Below, piece after piece: positions 18,804 through 27,393 of a DNA stretch of 64,000 nucleotides. Source of the stretch: Nocardioidaceae bacterium (GTDB taxonomy: Bacteria > Actinomycetota > Actinomycetes > Propionibacteriales > Nocardioidaceae). The stretch's first letter is position 1. The number at the start of each line of letters is the position of its first letter. The notes under the pieces were generated by a model. It was not told the DNA's origin. It saw only the letters and a list, made by a program, of their open reading frames with translations, and made no database searches. The DNA is taken from positions 186,001-250,000 of the forward strand of contig CP076053.1 of assembly GCA_018672315.1 (NCBI GenBank), read 5' to 3'. Position numbers and translations under genes: made by a program.

Positions 18804-19696
18804 TGAGCACGAGTTCGGAGACAGCGATGTCCACACCCGGCACCCACGAGGCCGCGCGTCAGCTGCGCGTCGTCCACACCACCGGGTTCGGCTACACCGG
18901 CGAGGTCGAGGCTTCCTTCAACGAGGCCAGGATGACTCCGATCTCGGGCCCCGACCAGCTCACGGTGCTGAACCGCGTCGAGATCAGCCCCGCGGCCTGG
19001 ACCCAGACCTACACCGACTACTGGGGCAGCGCCGTCACCGCGTTCGAGGTCAACGAGGTGCACCGTGAGCTCACGGTCACCGCGACGTCGACGGTGCGGG
19101 TGGCGCGTACGGTGCCCGAGGCGGTGTCGTTGTCGTGGGAGGACCTCGCCGACCGCGACCTGCGCGAGACCCACGTCGAGCTGCTGCAGGTCGAGGAGAC
19201 CTGTGAGCCGCACCCCGAGCTGGCCCAGCGGGCCGACGCGTTGCGTCAGCGCACCGCGACCCCGGGAGAGTTTGCCGCCGCGGTGTGCGAGCTGGTGCAC
19301 GAGGAGGTCGAGTACGTCACCGGCAGCACCGACGTGCAGACCAAGGCCGCAGAGGCGTGGGAGCACCGGCAGGGCGTCTGCCAGGACATCGCGCACCTCG
19401 TGCTCGGTGTGCTGCGCAGCCACGGGGTCCCCGCCCGCTACGTCTCCGGCTACCTCCACCCCGACCCCGACGCCGGCGTCGGCGTGCAGGTGGCAGGCGA
19501 GTCCCACGCCTGGATCGAGTGGTGGGACGGCGCGTGGGTGGCCTACGACCCCACGAACGCCTCGCCCGTGACCAACAGCCACATCGAGATCGCCCACGGT
19601 CGCTGGTACGCCGACGTCGCCCCCCTGCGCGGGATCTTCGCCGGCGCCGAGACCGCCGACATGTTCGTCGAGGTCGCGATCACCCGCCTGAGCTGA
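18803..19696 (+). CDS. Transglutaminase-like cysteine protease of the alpha-E operon
   Basis: 297 residues. An N-terminal beta domain (VVHTTGFGYTGEVEASFNEA) precedes a transglutaminase core with the triad Cys in HRQGVCQDIAHL, His in GESHAWIEWW and Asp in AYDPTNAS. Such proteins are predicted peptidases or amide-group transferases acting with the ATP-grasp and alpha-E proteins. Start ATG 18803-18805 overlaps the alpha-E stop; a second in-frame ATG eight codons later is possible. Its last 17 bp overlap the convergent ugd gene. Confidence 0.93.
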   Translation: MSTSSETAMSTPGTHEAARQLRVVHTTGFGYTGEVEASFNEARMTPISGPDQLTVLNRVEISPAAWTQTYTDYWGSAVTAFEVNEVHRELTVTATSTVRVARTVPEAVSLSWEDLADRDLRETHVELLQVEETCEPHPELAQRADALRQRTATPGEFAAAVCELVHEEVEYVTGSTDVQTKAAEAWEHRQGVCQDIAHLVLGVLRSHGVPARYVSGYLHPDPDAGVGVQVAGESHAWIEWWDGAWVAYDPTNASPVTNSHIEIAHGRWYADVAPLRGIFAGAETADMFVEVAITRLS

Positions 19697-21143
19697 GCGG
19701 CCCGCGGTCGCGGCGCCCGGGCGTACGCACGTCCCAGCCGGCCGCGGCCCACCGGTCCGCGTCGAGCACGTGGCGGGCGTCGACGACCCTGCGCGCGGCG
19801 ACGACGGAGGCGATGCCGTGGGCGTCGTGCCCCGCCCCGGGGTCGATCGCCGCGAACTCCGGCCACTCGGTCAGTACGACGACGACGTCGGCGCGACGGC
19901 ACGCGGCGCGTGCGTCGGCGCAGTAGCGCACCGTCGGCAGCACCGCCCGGGCACGCTGGATGGCCATCGGGTCGTAGACGGCGACGCGCGCTCCGGCGGC
20001 CTGCAACCGGGCAACGACGTCGAGAGCGGGCGAGCAGCGCACGTCGTCGGACCCGGCCTTGAACGCCGCTCCCAGCACCGCGACCCGTGCCCCCTCGAGT
20101 CCGCCCCGGTCGGCCACCTGCGCGGCGACCAGGTCGACGACACGTCGGCGAGCCGATTCGTTGATGGCGTCGACGTCGTGCAGGACGGCCATGTCGGCGC
20201 CGAGCTCCTCGCCCCTCACCCTCAGGGCGCGCACGTCCTTGGGCAGGCACCCACCGCCGTAGCCGATGCCCGCGCCGAGGAACTTCGGTCCGATCCGCTC
20301 GTCCAGCCCGATGGCGTGCGTCAGGTCGAGCACGTCGCCGCCGGACCGGTCGCACAGGTCGGCCATGAGGTTGGCGAAGGAGATCTTGGTGGCGAGGAAC
20401 GCGTTGGCCGCCGTCTTCACCAGCTCGGCGGTCTCGAGGTCCGTGACCAACATCGGGACGCCGTCGGCCAGGGCCCCGGCGTACACGCGCCGCATGGTCA
20501 GCTCCGCACCCGGTGTGTCGCACCCGAGCACGAGCCTGTCGGGGCGTAGCGAGTCCGCGACCCCGTGCCCCTCGCGCAGGAACTCGGGGTTCCACACGAG
20601 GTCGACGCTGATCCCGTCCGGCGCCAGGGCCCGAGCGCGTTCACGCAGGCGGCGCGCCGTGCCGACGGGGACGGTGGACTTGCCCACCAGCAGCGAGTCC
20701 CGCCGCAGGATCGGCACGAGGGCGTCGACGACGGACTCCAGCGCCGAGAGGTCGGCACCGTCGCCGTCGGCACGCTGGGGGGTGCCCACAGCGAGGAAAT
20801 GCACGTCGCTGTCGCCGGCCGCGTCGATGGCGGTGCTGAAGACGAGCCGGCCCGAGCCGGTGTGCTCACTGAGGAGGTCGTCGAGGTCGGGCTCGTGGAA
20901 GGGAGCGCTCCCGGCGTTCAGCGTCGCGACCGCGCGGCGGTCGAGGTCGACGCCCACGACGTCGAAGCCGCACGCAGCCATCGCGGCGGCGTGGGTGGCG
21001 CCGAGGTAGCCGCACCCGATCACGCTGACCGCCAGCGGCGCGGCGGGGCGGAGTGTCCGGCTGCGGTCGGGGGCCGTCGACAGCTCGACGGCGGCGCGGA
21101 GCGAGGCGCCCAGGTTGCGCAGGGTCGTGGTGGCGCGGCTCAT
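19680..21143 (-). CDS. ugd: UDP-glucose 6-dehydrogenase
   Basis: 487 residues, oxidising UDP-glucose to UDP-glucuronate with NAD+. Rossmann start AVSVIGCGYLGATHAAAMAA near residue 38, dimer/substrate segments KSTVPVGTARRL and NPEFLREGHGVADSLRPDRL, then the catalytic Cys in GIGYGGGCLPKDVRAL. A UDP-binding domain ends the protein. The N-terminus carries about 35 extra residues. Its ATG overlaps the GT4 stop by 4 nt, so the two are coupled and UDP-glucuronate probably feeds the neighbouring transferase. Related UDP-mannose-type dehydrogenases are less likely. Confidence 0.9.
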   Translation of the reverse strand: MSRATTTLRNLGASLRAAVELSTAPDRSRTLRPAAPLAVSVIGCGYLGATHAAAMAACGFDVVGVDLDRRAVATLNAGSAPFHEPDLDDLLSEHTGSGRLVFSTAIDAAGDSDVHFLAVGTPQRADGDGADLSALESVVDALVPILRRDSLLVGKSTVPVGTARRLRERARALAPDGISVDLVWNPEFLREGHGVADSLRPDRLVLGCDTPGAELTMRRVYAGALADGVPMLVTDLETAELVKTAANAFLATKISFANLMADLCDRSGGDVLDLTHAIGLDERIGPKFLGAGIGYGGGCLPKDVRALRVRGEELGADMAVLHDVDAINESARRRVVDLVAAQVADRGGLEGARVAVLGAAFKAGSDDVRCSPALDVVARLQAAGARVAVYDPMAIQRARAVLPTVRYCADARAACRRADVVVVLTEWPEFAAIDPGAGHDAHGIASVVAARRVVDARHVLDADRWAAAGWDVRTPGRRDRGPLSSGG

Positions 21144-22339
21144 CGGGTCCCTCCCCCGGTGATGGCGTCGCGGTAGTGACCCACCAGTTCCTCGCCGAGC
21201 GCGTCCCAGCCGCGCCCGGCGACCCCGGCTCGCGCCCGCCGTGCGAGCACGGCGCGTTCGAGCGGGTGGTCCACCAGGTGTCGCACCCGCGCGGTCAGGT
21301 CGGTCGCGTCCCCCGGGCGGAACCTGTCGCCGTTCTCACCGGGTACCACCAGGTCGACCGGGCCGCCGGCGTCGACGACCACGGCAGGCACGCCGCAGGC
21401 CAGTGCCTCCTGCACGGACTGGCAGAAGGTCTCGTGCCGCCCGGGGTGCACGAAGACGTCGAAGGACGCGACGGCCCGGGCCAGGTCCGTGCCGTGGAGC
21501 GCGCCGGTGTGGACGGCGTCGGGCAGGGCGCGCCGCACCTGCTCCCGCGCGGGTCCGTCGCCGACGACGACCAGGCGTACGCCCGCCATGTGCTGCACCG
21601 GGGCCAGGAGCTCGAGCTCCTTCTCCGCGGCCAGTCGGCCCATGTAGCCGACGACGGTGACACCCGGCGCCCCCCACTCCACGCGCAGCCGAGCCGAACG
21701 ACGACCAGGAGCGAACCGCTCGAGGTCCACCCCGCGGCCCCAGATGCGTACGCGGTCGGGTGCGATGCCCAGGGCCACCAGCTGGGCACGTGCCGCGGTC
21801 GAGGGCGCGAGCGTCAGGTCGATGTCACGATGGGCCCGACGCGTCAGCCGCGTCATCGCCCGGACGCCACCGGGCACCGCGTACCGGTCGGCGAACCCGA
21901 CGAGGTCGGTCTGGTAGATCGCCACCACCGGCACCCCGAGGCGTCGTGCCTCCCGCGCGGCCCGCGGTCCCATCAGGGCCGGGGACGCCAGGTGGATGAC
22001 ATCCGGTGCGTGGTCGCGGATGAGGTCGCGCAGCGTACGCCGGGTCGGGGTGCCGAGCCGGAAGCCGTCATAGAACGGGAGCGGCAACGACCCGACGTGG
22101 CGCACCGGCACGCCGGCGTACTCATCGGGACCGGTGGCGGCGACGACGCACGGCTCGTGCCCCGCGGCCACCAGCTGCTCGACGACACGGCACACGGACC
22201 CGGTCACGCCGTTGACCTGGGGCAGGAAGCTCTCGGTGACCACCAGCACCCGCAACGGCGCGGACGGCCGGGACGGCGCCGGATGGGCGGGGGTGGAGGT
22301 CGGGAACGGGACGGGATCGGTCTGCAGCACCGCGCTCAC
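21140..22339 (-). CDS. GT4 glycosyltransferase (MgtA/PimB-like)
   Basis: 399-residue GT-B enzyme. Acceptor-side motif VVTESFLPQVNGVTGSVCRV is typical of the alpha-mannosyl/glucuronosyl GT4 branch, including MgtA. The donor side has GYMGRLAAEKELELL and the E-x7-E motif HETFCQSVQEALACGVP. Being first in an operon with ugd suggests a UDP-glucuronate or downstream mannosyl transfer to a diacylglycerol-type lipid, as in corynebacterial glucuronyl glycolipids. Start GTG at 22337-22339. An 11-bp inverted repeat lies 14 bp upstream (22353-22380). Exact donor uncertain. Confidence 0.85.
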   Translation of the reverse strand: MSAVLQTDPVPFPTSTPAHPAPSRPSAPLRVLVVTESFLPQVNGVTGSVCRVVEQLVAAGHEPCVVAATGPDEYAGVPVRHVGSLPLPFYDGFRLGTPTRRTLRDLIRDHAPDVIHLASPALMGPRAAREARRLGVPVVAIYQTDLVGFADRYAVPGGVRAMTRLTRRAHRDIDLTLAPSTAARAQLVALGIAPDRVRIWGRGVDLERFAPGRRSARLRVEWGAPGVTVVGYMGRLAAEKELELLAPVQHMAGVRLVVVGDGPAREQVRRALPDAVHTGALHGTDLARAVASFDVFVHPGRHETFCQSVQEALACGVPAVVVDAGGPVDLVVPGENGDRFRPGDATDLTARVRHLVDHPLERAVLARRARAGVAGRGWDALGEELVGHYRDAITGGGTR

Positions 22340-22352
22340 GCGTGGGTCCTCT

Positions 22353-22380
22353 CGTCACGGGAGTGATGACTCCAGTGACG
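22353..22380. promoter_or_regulatory. Inverted repeat upstream of GT4-ugd
   Basis: Arms CGTCAC-g-GGAGT and ACTCC-a-GTGACG around a GATG loop: 11 base pairs and one mismatch. It lies 14 bp before the GTG of the GT4 gene, a place suited to an operator or a leader hairpin. Confidence 0.45.
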
Positions 22381-22478
22381 CGGGTGCGGCTGTCCGGACG
22401 CCCATCACCCGGTGAAGGTCCCGTGAACCGATCGCGACATGCCGGCGTCGCCCGCGACGCGCGCGACGCCCGGGCACC

Positions 22479-23816
22479 TCACCAGTCGTGACGCAGCGGC
22501 ATCCCGTCGAACCCGTCCACGGTCTTGGTGGCCAGCACCTGGTGCAGCTCGATCTCGTTGCGCTCGAAGCCGAGCCGGCACGAGGCCATGTAGAGACCCC
22601 ACACCCGTGCGGTGCCCTCGTCGGTGAGGTCGACGCACTCGTCCCAGTGCTCGACGAGGTTGGCGCACCAGTCCCGCAGCGTCATGGCGTAGTGGCGCCG
22701 CAGGTTCTCCACGTGCTGGATCTCGAACCCGGCCGCCGCTGCGTCGCGGCTGATGGTCGCGACACCGGTGAGCTCCCCGTCGGGGAAGACGTACCGGTCG
22801 ATGAAGTGCCCGGTCTTCGTCGGCTCGTCGTGCGGCCGGGTGATGCAGTGGTTGAGCAGACGGCCCCCGTCGAGGAGACGGTCGGCGATCCAGGCGAAGT
22901 ACGCCGGGTACTGCTTGACCCCGATGTGCTCGGTCAGACCGATCGAGGAGACCGCGTCGAAGCCGGTCTCGGGGATGTCGCGGTAGTCCGAGTGACGCAC
23001 CTCCGCCAGGTCGCTGAGGCCCTCACGCTCGATCGCGGCCTGCGCCCAGGTGGCCTGCTCCCTGGACAGCGTCGCGCCGATGACGTGCACGCCGTACTCG
23101 CGGGCCGCGTGGCGCACCATGCCGCCCCACCCGCAGCCGATGTCGAGCAGACGCATGCCGGGCCGCAGCCCCAGCTTGCGGCACACCAGGTCGTACTTGT
23201 CCGCCTGCGCCTCCTCCAGCGTGGAGGTCTCCGTCGGGTACGCCGCGCAGGTGTAGGTCATCGACGGGCCGAGCACGAGCTCGTAGAACTCGTTGGAGAC
23301 GTCGTAGTGGTGGCTGATCGCCTCGGCGTCGCGGGCCTGGCTGTGGCGCAGGCCCTCGACGGCCCGGCGCCACGGCGGAAGGTGCTCCTGCGGCGGCACC
23401 GGCGGCGGCACGAGGTGCGTCGGCTCGAGCGCGGCCAGCAGACGCGGCAGCTCGGCCAGGCGCGGCCGCCGCATCTTGGTGTGGTTCATCAGCCGCACCA
23501 TGACCTCGTACGGGTCGCCCTCGTGGGCGCCGACCACCTGCAGCTCACCCATCGTGTACGCCCGGGCCAGCCCCAGGTCACCCGGCGCCGTCAGCAGGTA
23601 GGCGAGCCCCTTCGGCGAGGCGAGGTGCACGCCCACCTCGGCGTCGGGGTCGCCGGCTGCAGACCCGTCGTAGGCGGTGAAGCGCAACGGCAGACCGTCG
23701 CGCATCAGGGTCTCGACGGCCTCACCGATGGTCATGCCGCCCACGGCACGCCGCAGCACCGCCCCGGGGGTGAGCCGGGAGCCGGTGGACCTGTGGGGGG
23801 TTCGGAGCAGGGTCAC
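22479..23816 (-). CDS. tmsB: SAM-dependent fatty-acyl methyltransferase (cyclopropane-synthase family; TmsB/BfaB-like)
   Basis: 445 residues. The C-terminal SAM domain has LLDIGCGWGGMVRHAAREYG near residue 224 and the CFA-synthase signatures ISHHYDVSNEFYELVLG and MTYTCAAY. The N-terminal part resembles the lipid-binding region of CFA synthases. It follows directly, with a GTGA overlap, an FAD-binding oxidoreductase like TmsA/UfaA1. In actinobacteria that pair methylates oleoyl lipids at C10 and reduces the methylene to 10-methylstearate (tuberculostearic acid). A plain cyclopropane synthase is the alternative; the partner gene favours the former. Confidence 0.87.
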   Translation of the reverse strand: MTLLRTPHRSTGSRLTPGAVLRRAVGGMTIGEAVETLMRDGLPLRFTAYDGSAAGDPDAEVGVHLASPKGLAYLLTAPGDLGLARAYTMGELQVVGAHEGDPYEVMVRLMNHTKMRRPRLAELPRLLAALEPTHLVPPPVPPQEHLPPWRRAVEGLRHSQARDAEAISHHYDVSNEFYELVLGPSMTYTCAAYPTETSTLEEAQADKYDLVCRKLGLRPGMRLLDIGCGWGGMVRHAAREYGVHVIGATLSREQATWAQAAIEREGLSDLAEVRHSDYRDIPETGFDAVSSIGLTEHIGVKQYPAYFAWIADRLLDGGRLLNHCITRPHDEPTKTGHFIDRYVFPDGELTGVATISRDAAAAGFEIQHVENLRRHYAMTLRDWCANLVEHWDECVDLTDEGTARVWGLYMASCRLGFERNEIELHQVLATKTVDGFDGMPLRHDW

Positions 23817-25213
23817 GCGCGTCGCACCGCCTTGTCGTAGAGCGTGAGAAATCGGTCGTCGGGGTCGTGGACCGCCTTGACGGCCCTCAGGTGGTCGCCG
23901 CGGTAGAGCCGGTCGAAGGTCTCGCGGTCGTAGTAGGCGTCGGAGTAGAGGGACTTGTGTCCTCCCAGGGAGTGCACGAAATCCTCGATGGCGCGGTTGA
24001 CCGGACCGTCCTCGGCGCCCTCGCCGACGTGCACCGTGCCCCAGAAGCCGGCGTTGACGTAGGTCTCACCCGGCTCCAGCGGGTACGCCGGCCAGTCGCG
24101 GGTGGTGCGCAGCGGGCAGAGCCACACCGGCCTCATGCCGACGCGCTCGTCGAACCACGCGAGGAACTCGGCCGTCCGTCCGATGGGCACCTCGACGTCC
24201 TGCACCACGCGCTCGCGCTGCGGGCGCCCGGCCCGGCGGTCGAGGCGGTCGGCGATGCCGAGACGCTGGTCGAGGCCCAGCAGACGGTGGTAGACGTCCG
24301 AGCGCCGCCAGCGGCGTGGCCAGACACGGCGTACGAGCGGGTGCTGTGCGCCGAAGGCGGCGGAGCACCAGAACCAGTCGGTGTCCCAGCGCCACAGGTA
24401 GTCCTCGACGGTGAGCAGGTCGTGGCTGCGCTGCTGCAGCGACCGGTAGAAGACCTGCCGGCCGGTGTAGTCGCTCGGCGGGCCGCCGTGACGGCCGCCG
24501 TCACGGACGTCGTCGGTCCAGCGGGCGAGCACGACGTACACCTCGGTGGGACTGAACGCCGCGGCGTCGAGCCCGTCCACGCGCCGGGCGTCGTGCTCGC
24601 CGGACTCAGCGATCTGCGCCATCGTCTCCGCAGCACGCTCGGCCGCGCCCTCGCCGTGGAAGCCGAGGTGCTCGAGGGCCGCGTACGCCGGGACGCGTTC
24701 GAGCCGGATCTGCAGCCGTGTGGCGTAGCCGAGCGAGCCGTAGGAGTTGGGGAAGGCGTCGAAGAGGTCGTCACCGGGCTCGACGGTGACGATCTCACCG
24801 GAACCGGTGAACACGTCCATGTCGACGACCGACTCGTGGGGCAGTCCGTTGCGGAAGCTCGTGGACTCGATGCCCAGACCGGTCACGGCACCGCCGAGGG
24901 TGATGGTGCGCAGCTGCGGGACGACGTAGGGGATGAGCCCGTGCGGGAGCGTCGCCGCGACGAGGTCCTCGTAGGTGCACATGCCCTGGACCTGCGCCGT
25001 CATGGCGTCGGCGTCGACGTCGAGCACGCCGTCGAGGCCGCCCACGTCGAGCCCCGGGGTGGTGGTGGCGGCGCGTGCGCGGAACAGGTTCGAGGTCTTC
25101 TTCGCCAGACGCACCGTCTCGCCGGGAGGGATCTCGTCGTAGGAGGCCCGGAGGCGTGCCACGGCCTCGTCGTGCCGTGCCCATGCCGTGCGGTTCTGGC
25201 TCGTGGACGTCAC
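23813..25213 (-). CDS. tmsA: FAD-binding oxidoreductase (TmsA/BfaA/UfaA1-like)
   Basis: 466-residue flavoprotein of the FAD-binding-4/DHCR24 type. N-terminal part MTSTSQNRTAWARHDEAVARL, then the FAD domain with PGLDVGGLDGVLDVDADAM, YVVPQLRTITLGGAVTGLGI and SYGSLGYATRLQI. It probably uses NADPH to reduce the 10-methylene fatty acyl made by TmsB. GTG at 25211-25213 is chosen because TACGCT lies 6 nt upstream; a GTG two codons earlier is also open. First gene of the two-gene operon. Confidence 0.87.
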   Translation of the reverse strand: MTSTSQNRTAWARHDEAVARLRASYDEIPPGETVRLAKKTSNLFRARAATTTPGLDVGGLDGVLDVDADAMTAQVQGMCTYEDLVAATLPHGLIPYVVPQLRTITLGGAVTGLGIESTSFRNGLPHESVVDMDVFTGSGEIVTVEPGDDLFDAFPNSYGSLGYATRLQIRLERVPAYAALEHLGFHGEGAAERAAETMAQIAESGEHDARRVDGLDAAAFSPTEVYVVLARWTDDVRDGGRHGGPPSDYTGRQVFYRSLQQRSHDLLTVEDYLWRWDTDWFWCSAAFGAQHPLVRRVWPRRWRRSDVYHRLLGLDQRLGIADRLDRRAGRPQRERVVQDVEVPIGRTAEFLAWFDERVGMRPVWLCPLRTTRDWPAYPLEPGETYVNAGFWGTVHVGEGAEDGPVNRAIEDFVHSLGGHKSLYSDAYYDRETFDRLYRGDHLRAVKAVHDPDDRFLTLYDKAVRRA

Positions 25214-25219
25214 TGACAC

Positions 25220-25225
25220 AGCGTA
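25220..25225 (-). promoter_or_regulatory. Putative -10 (TACGCT) for leaderless tmsA-tmsB
   Basis: Minus-strand TACGCT ends 6 nt before the GTG at 25213 and favours that start over the GTG two codons upstream. Confidence 0.4.
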
Positions 25226-25337
25226 ACGAAATCTCGACACGCCGTCAGGTAGTGGCGAGTGACAACTATCTCGTGCGGTCGGCTCCCCATAGTGCCTACC
25301 GCCAGTATCCAGGTCGTCCCGACATCGAGAGGCCCTC

Positions 25338-25809
25338 ATGAGCATCACAACCCGTCTCCGGTCATGCGCGCCGGCCGGGGTGCTCGTCCTCGGCGCGGCC
25401 GGCTGCGGCGCCAGCCCTACGGACCAGAGCGCAGACGGGGGGCAGGCCGCGTACGAGACCTGGTCCAGCGCCGTGCAGGACGGAGACGCGGGCACCGCCT
25501 GCGACTACATGTCGGCGGACTTCACCGCAGAGGTCGCCGACCTGCTGAGTCTCCTGGGTGCTGTCGACGCGGGGGCCGACTGCAGCGCCCCCCGAGGACC
25601 TGTCGCGCCCGCAGCTGCAGCAGCTGGAGGACCGGTTCGGCGAAGGCTTCGGCGACCTGGATGACCTCGGCGGCGGCAACCCCGGAGGCTCCGTGGGCGG
25701 GTCGGGCGGACCCGGCATCACCGACGGGAACGGCGACCCGCTGTCCCCGGAGCTGCAGCGCGAGATCGAGCGTCAGCTGGACCGGGGCGGGCTGCCCGGC
25801 AACGGCTGA
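25338..25809 (+). pseudogene. Lipoprotein gene with an apparent +1 frameshift
   Basis: The first part starts MSITTRLRS and has a lipobox (LGAAGC, Cys23) and a DUF4878-like beginning (AAYETWSSAVQDGDAGTACDYM). It then runs into a low-complexity frame at a six-C run (about 25588-25593). Skipping one C continues as PPEDLSRPQLQQLEDRFG to a natural end at 25809, for a total of about 156 residues. This is either a real inactivating indel or a homopolymer base-call error. A good ribosome site (gagagg) precedes the ATG. Function unknown; probably an exported lipoprotein. Confidence 0.7.
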
Positions 25810-25820
25810 GTCCGCGCCGG

Positions 25821-25858
25821 GGCCACCCGGGCCACCGGGGGCCACCCGAGCCACCGGG
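25821..25858. repeat. Two tandem 19-bp units
   Basis: Two copies of ggccacccg-x-gccaccggg, identical except for g/a at the tenth base, lie between the convergent lipoprotein and the 79-codon gene. Each unit holds two short ggccacc sub-repeats. Confidence 0.85.
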
Positions 25859-25875
25859 GTCAGGACGTCAGGGAC

Positions 25876-26115
25876 TCAGAGGTGCTCGAGCCGGGCGTAC
25901 GGGCTGACCAGGCGACGGACGGCGTCGCCGAAGTCGACGCCGATCGCCTGGGCCTCGCACGTCACCACACGACCCATCCCGAAGGCGTCGTGGCAGACAC
26001 GGTCACCGACGGCGTAGTCGACGACGGGAACCTCCGCCTCGGGTGCGAAGGGACTGCTGGCGTGGTGTCTGCGGTGTCCGCTGTAGTTCGTCACGATCTC
26101 CCCAGCATGCGGCAT
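25876..26115 (-). CDS. Small beta-barrel protein (PcrA/CarD C-terminal-like)
   Basis: 79 residues. The C-terminal 45 residues (DYAVGDRVCHDAFGMGRVVTC, then VDFGDAVRRLVSP) match the Tudor-like barrel found at the ends of UvrD/PcrA helicases and in stand-alone actinobacterial proteins, used for protein or RNA polymerase contact. The N-terminus is short and basic. Located downstream of rlmN. Function not established. Confidence 0.75.
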   Translation of the reverse strand: MPHAGEIVTNYSGHRRHHASSPFAPEAEVPVVDYAVGDRVCHDAFGMGRVVTCEAQAIGVDFGDAVRRLVSPYARLEHL

Positions 26116-26151
26116 GGAGCGTCGGATTGCACCCCCGGCCGCGTGCCCGTC

Positions 26152-27327
26152 TCATTCCGGGGCCGCTGCCAGCTGTCCGCACGCGCCGTCGATCTCGCTG
26201 CCGCGGGTGTCGCGCACGGTCGTCGGGATGCCCTTGGCCTCGAGACGACGGACGAACTCGCGCTCGTCCTCGCGCCGGGACGCCGTCCACTTCGAGCCCG
26301 GCGTGGGGTTCAGGGGGATCAGGTTGACGTGCACCCAGCCCCAGTCGCCGTACGCCTTCAGCACGTCCGCGAGGGCGTCGGCCCGCCACGCCTGGTCGTT
26401 GACGTCCCGCATCATCGCGTACTCGATCGAGACGCGACGCTTGGTCTTCTGCGCGTACGTCCACGCCGCCTCGACCGCCTCGTGCACGGACCAGCGGGTG
26501 TTGACCGGCACGAGCTCGTCACGCAGCTCGTCGTCCGGCGCGTGGAGGCTGAGCGCGAGCGTCACCGGGACACCCTCGTCGGCCAGCTGCAGGATCCGGG
26601 GCGCGAGGCCCACCGTCGAGACCGTGACGCCGCGGGCGGACATGCCCAGCCCGTCGGGGGCCGGGTCGGTGAGGCGGCGCACTGCACCGATCACGGCCTT
26701 GTAGTTGGCGAGCGGCTCCCCCATGCCCATGAAGACCACGTTGGAGACCCGGCCGGGGCCGCCGGGCACCTCACCGCGCGCCAGGCTGCGGGCACCGACC
26801 ATCACCTGCTCGACGATCTCGGCCGTGCTCATGTTGCGCTGCAGACCTCCCTGCCCCGTGGCGCAGAACGGGCACGCCATGCCGCAGCCGGCCTGGGAGG
26901 AGACGCACATCGTGGCCCGGTCGGGGTAGCGCATCAGAACCGACTCGACCAGCGCCCCGTCGTTCAACCGCCACAGCGTCTTGCGCGTGGTGCCCTTGTC
27001 GGCCTCCATGACCCGCAGCGACGTCATGAGCTCGGGCATCAGCCCGGCCACGAGCTCCTCGCGCTGCTCGGCCGGCAGGTCGGTCATCTGCGAGGCGTCG
27101 TCGACGAGACGGCTGAAGTAGTGCGTGGAGAGCTGCTTCGCCCGGAACCCCGGGAGACCCAGGTCGACCAGACGCTGCTTGCGCTCGGCGGGCGTCAGGT
27201 CCGCGAGGTGCGTCGGCGGCTTGCCGCGTCGCGGCGCCTCGAAGACCAAGGGCAGGGCGCGTCCTGCCCGCGCCGCCTCCTCGGCGGCCTCGGTCGTGGC
27301 GGAGGTGGGCGTCGTGGTGTCAGACAT
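26152..27327 (-). CDS. rlmN: Dual-specificity 23S rRNA/tRNA adenine-C2 methyltransferase
   Basis: 391-residue radical-SAM methylase that modifies A2503 of 23S rRNA and A37 of some tRNAs. The cluster motif CxxxCxxC is in [19 protein letters not shown], followed by [17 protein letters not shown] and [20 protein letters not shown] conserved Cys in [15 protein letters not shown] near the end provides the methyl-carrying thiol. Start ATG at 27325-27327, preceded by GGAGG. The neighbouring N-acetyltransferase gene is divergent. Confidence 0.96.
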   Translation of the reverse strand: MSDTTTPTSATTEAAEEAARAGRALPLVFEAPRRGKPPTHLADLTPAERKQRLVDLGLPGFRAKQLSTHYFSRLVDDASQMTDLPAEQREELVAGLMPELMTSLRVMEADKGTTRKTLWRLNDGALVESVLMRYPDRATMCVSSQAGCGMACPFCATGQGGLQRNMSTAEIVEQVMVGARSLARGEVPGGPGRVSNVVFMGMGEPLANYKAVIGAVRRLTDPAPDGLGMSARGVTVSTVGLAPRILQLADEGVPVTLALSLHAPDDELRDELVPVNTRWSVHEAVEAAWTYAQKTKRRVSIEYAMMRDVNDQAWRADALADVLKAYGDWGWVHVNLIPLNPTPGSKWTASRREDEREFVRRLEAKGIPTTVRDTRGSEIDGACGQLAAAPE

Positions 27328-27393
27328 CAGGCCTCCAGTGTCGCCGAGAGGGGTGCGTACGCCCAAAAGGCGTCGAGCGGGCACGATGGCGCC

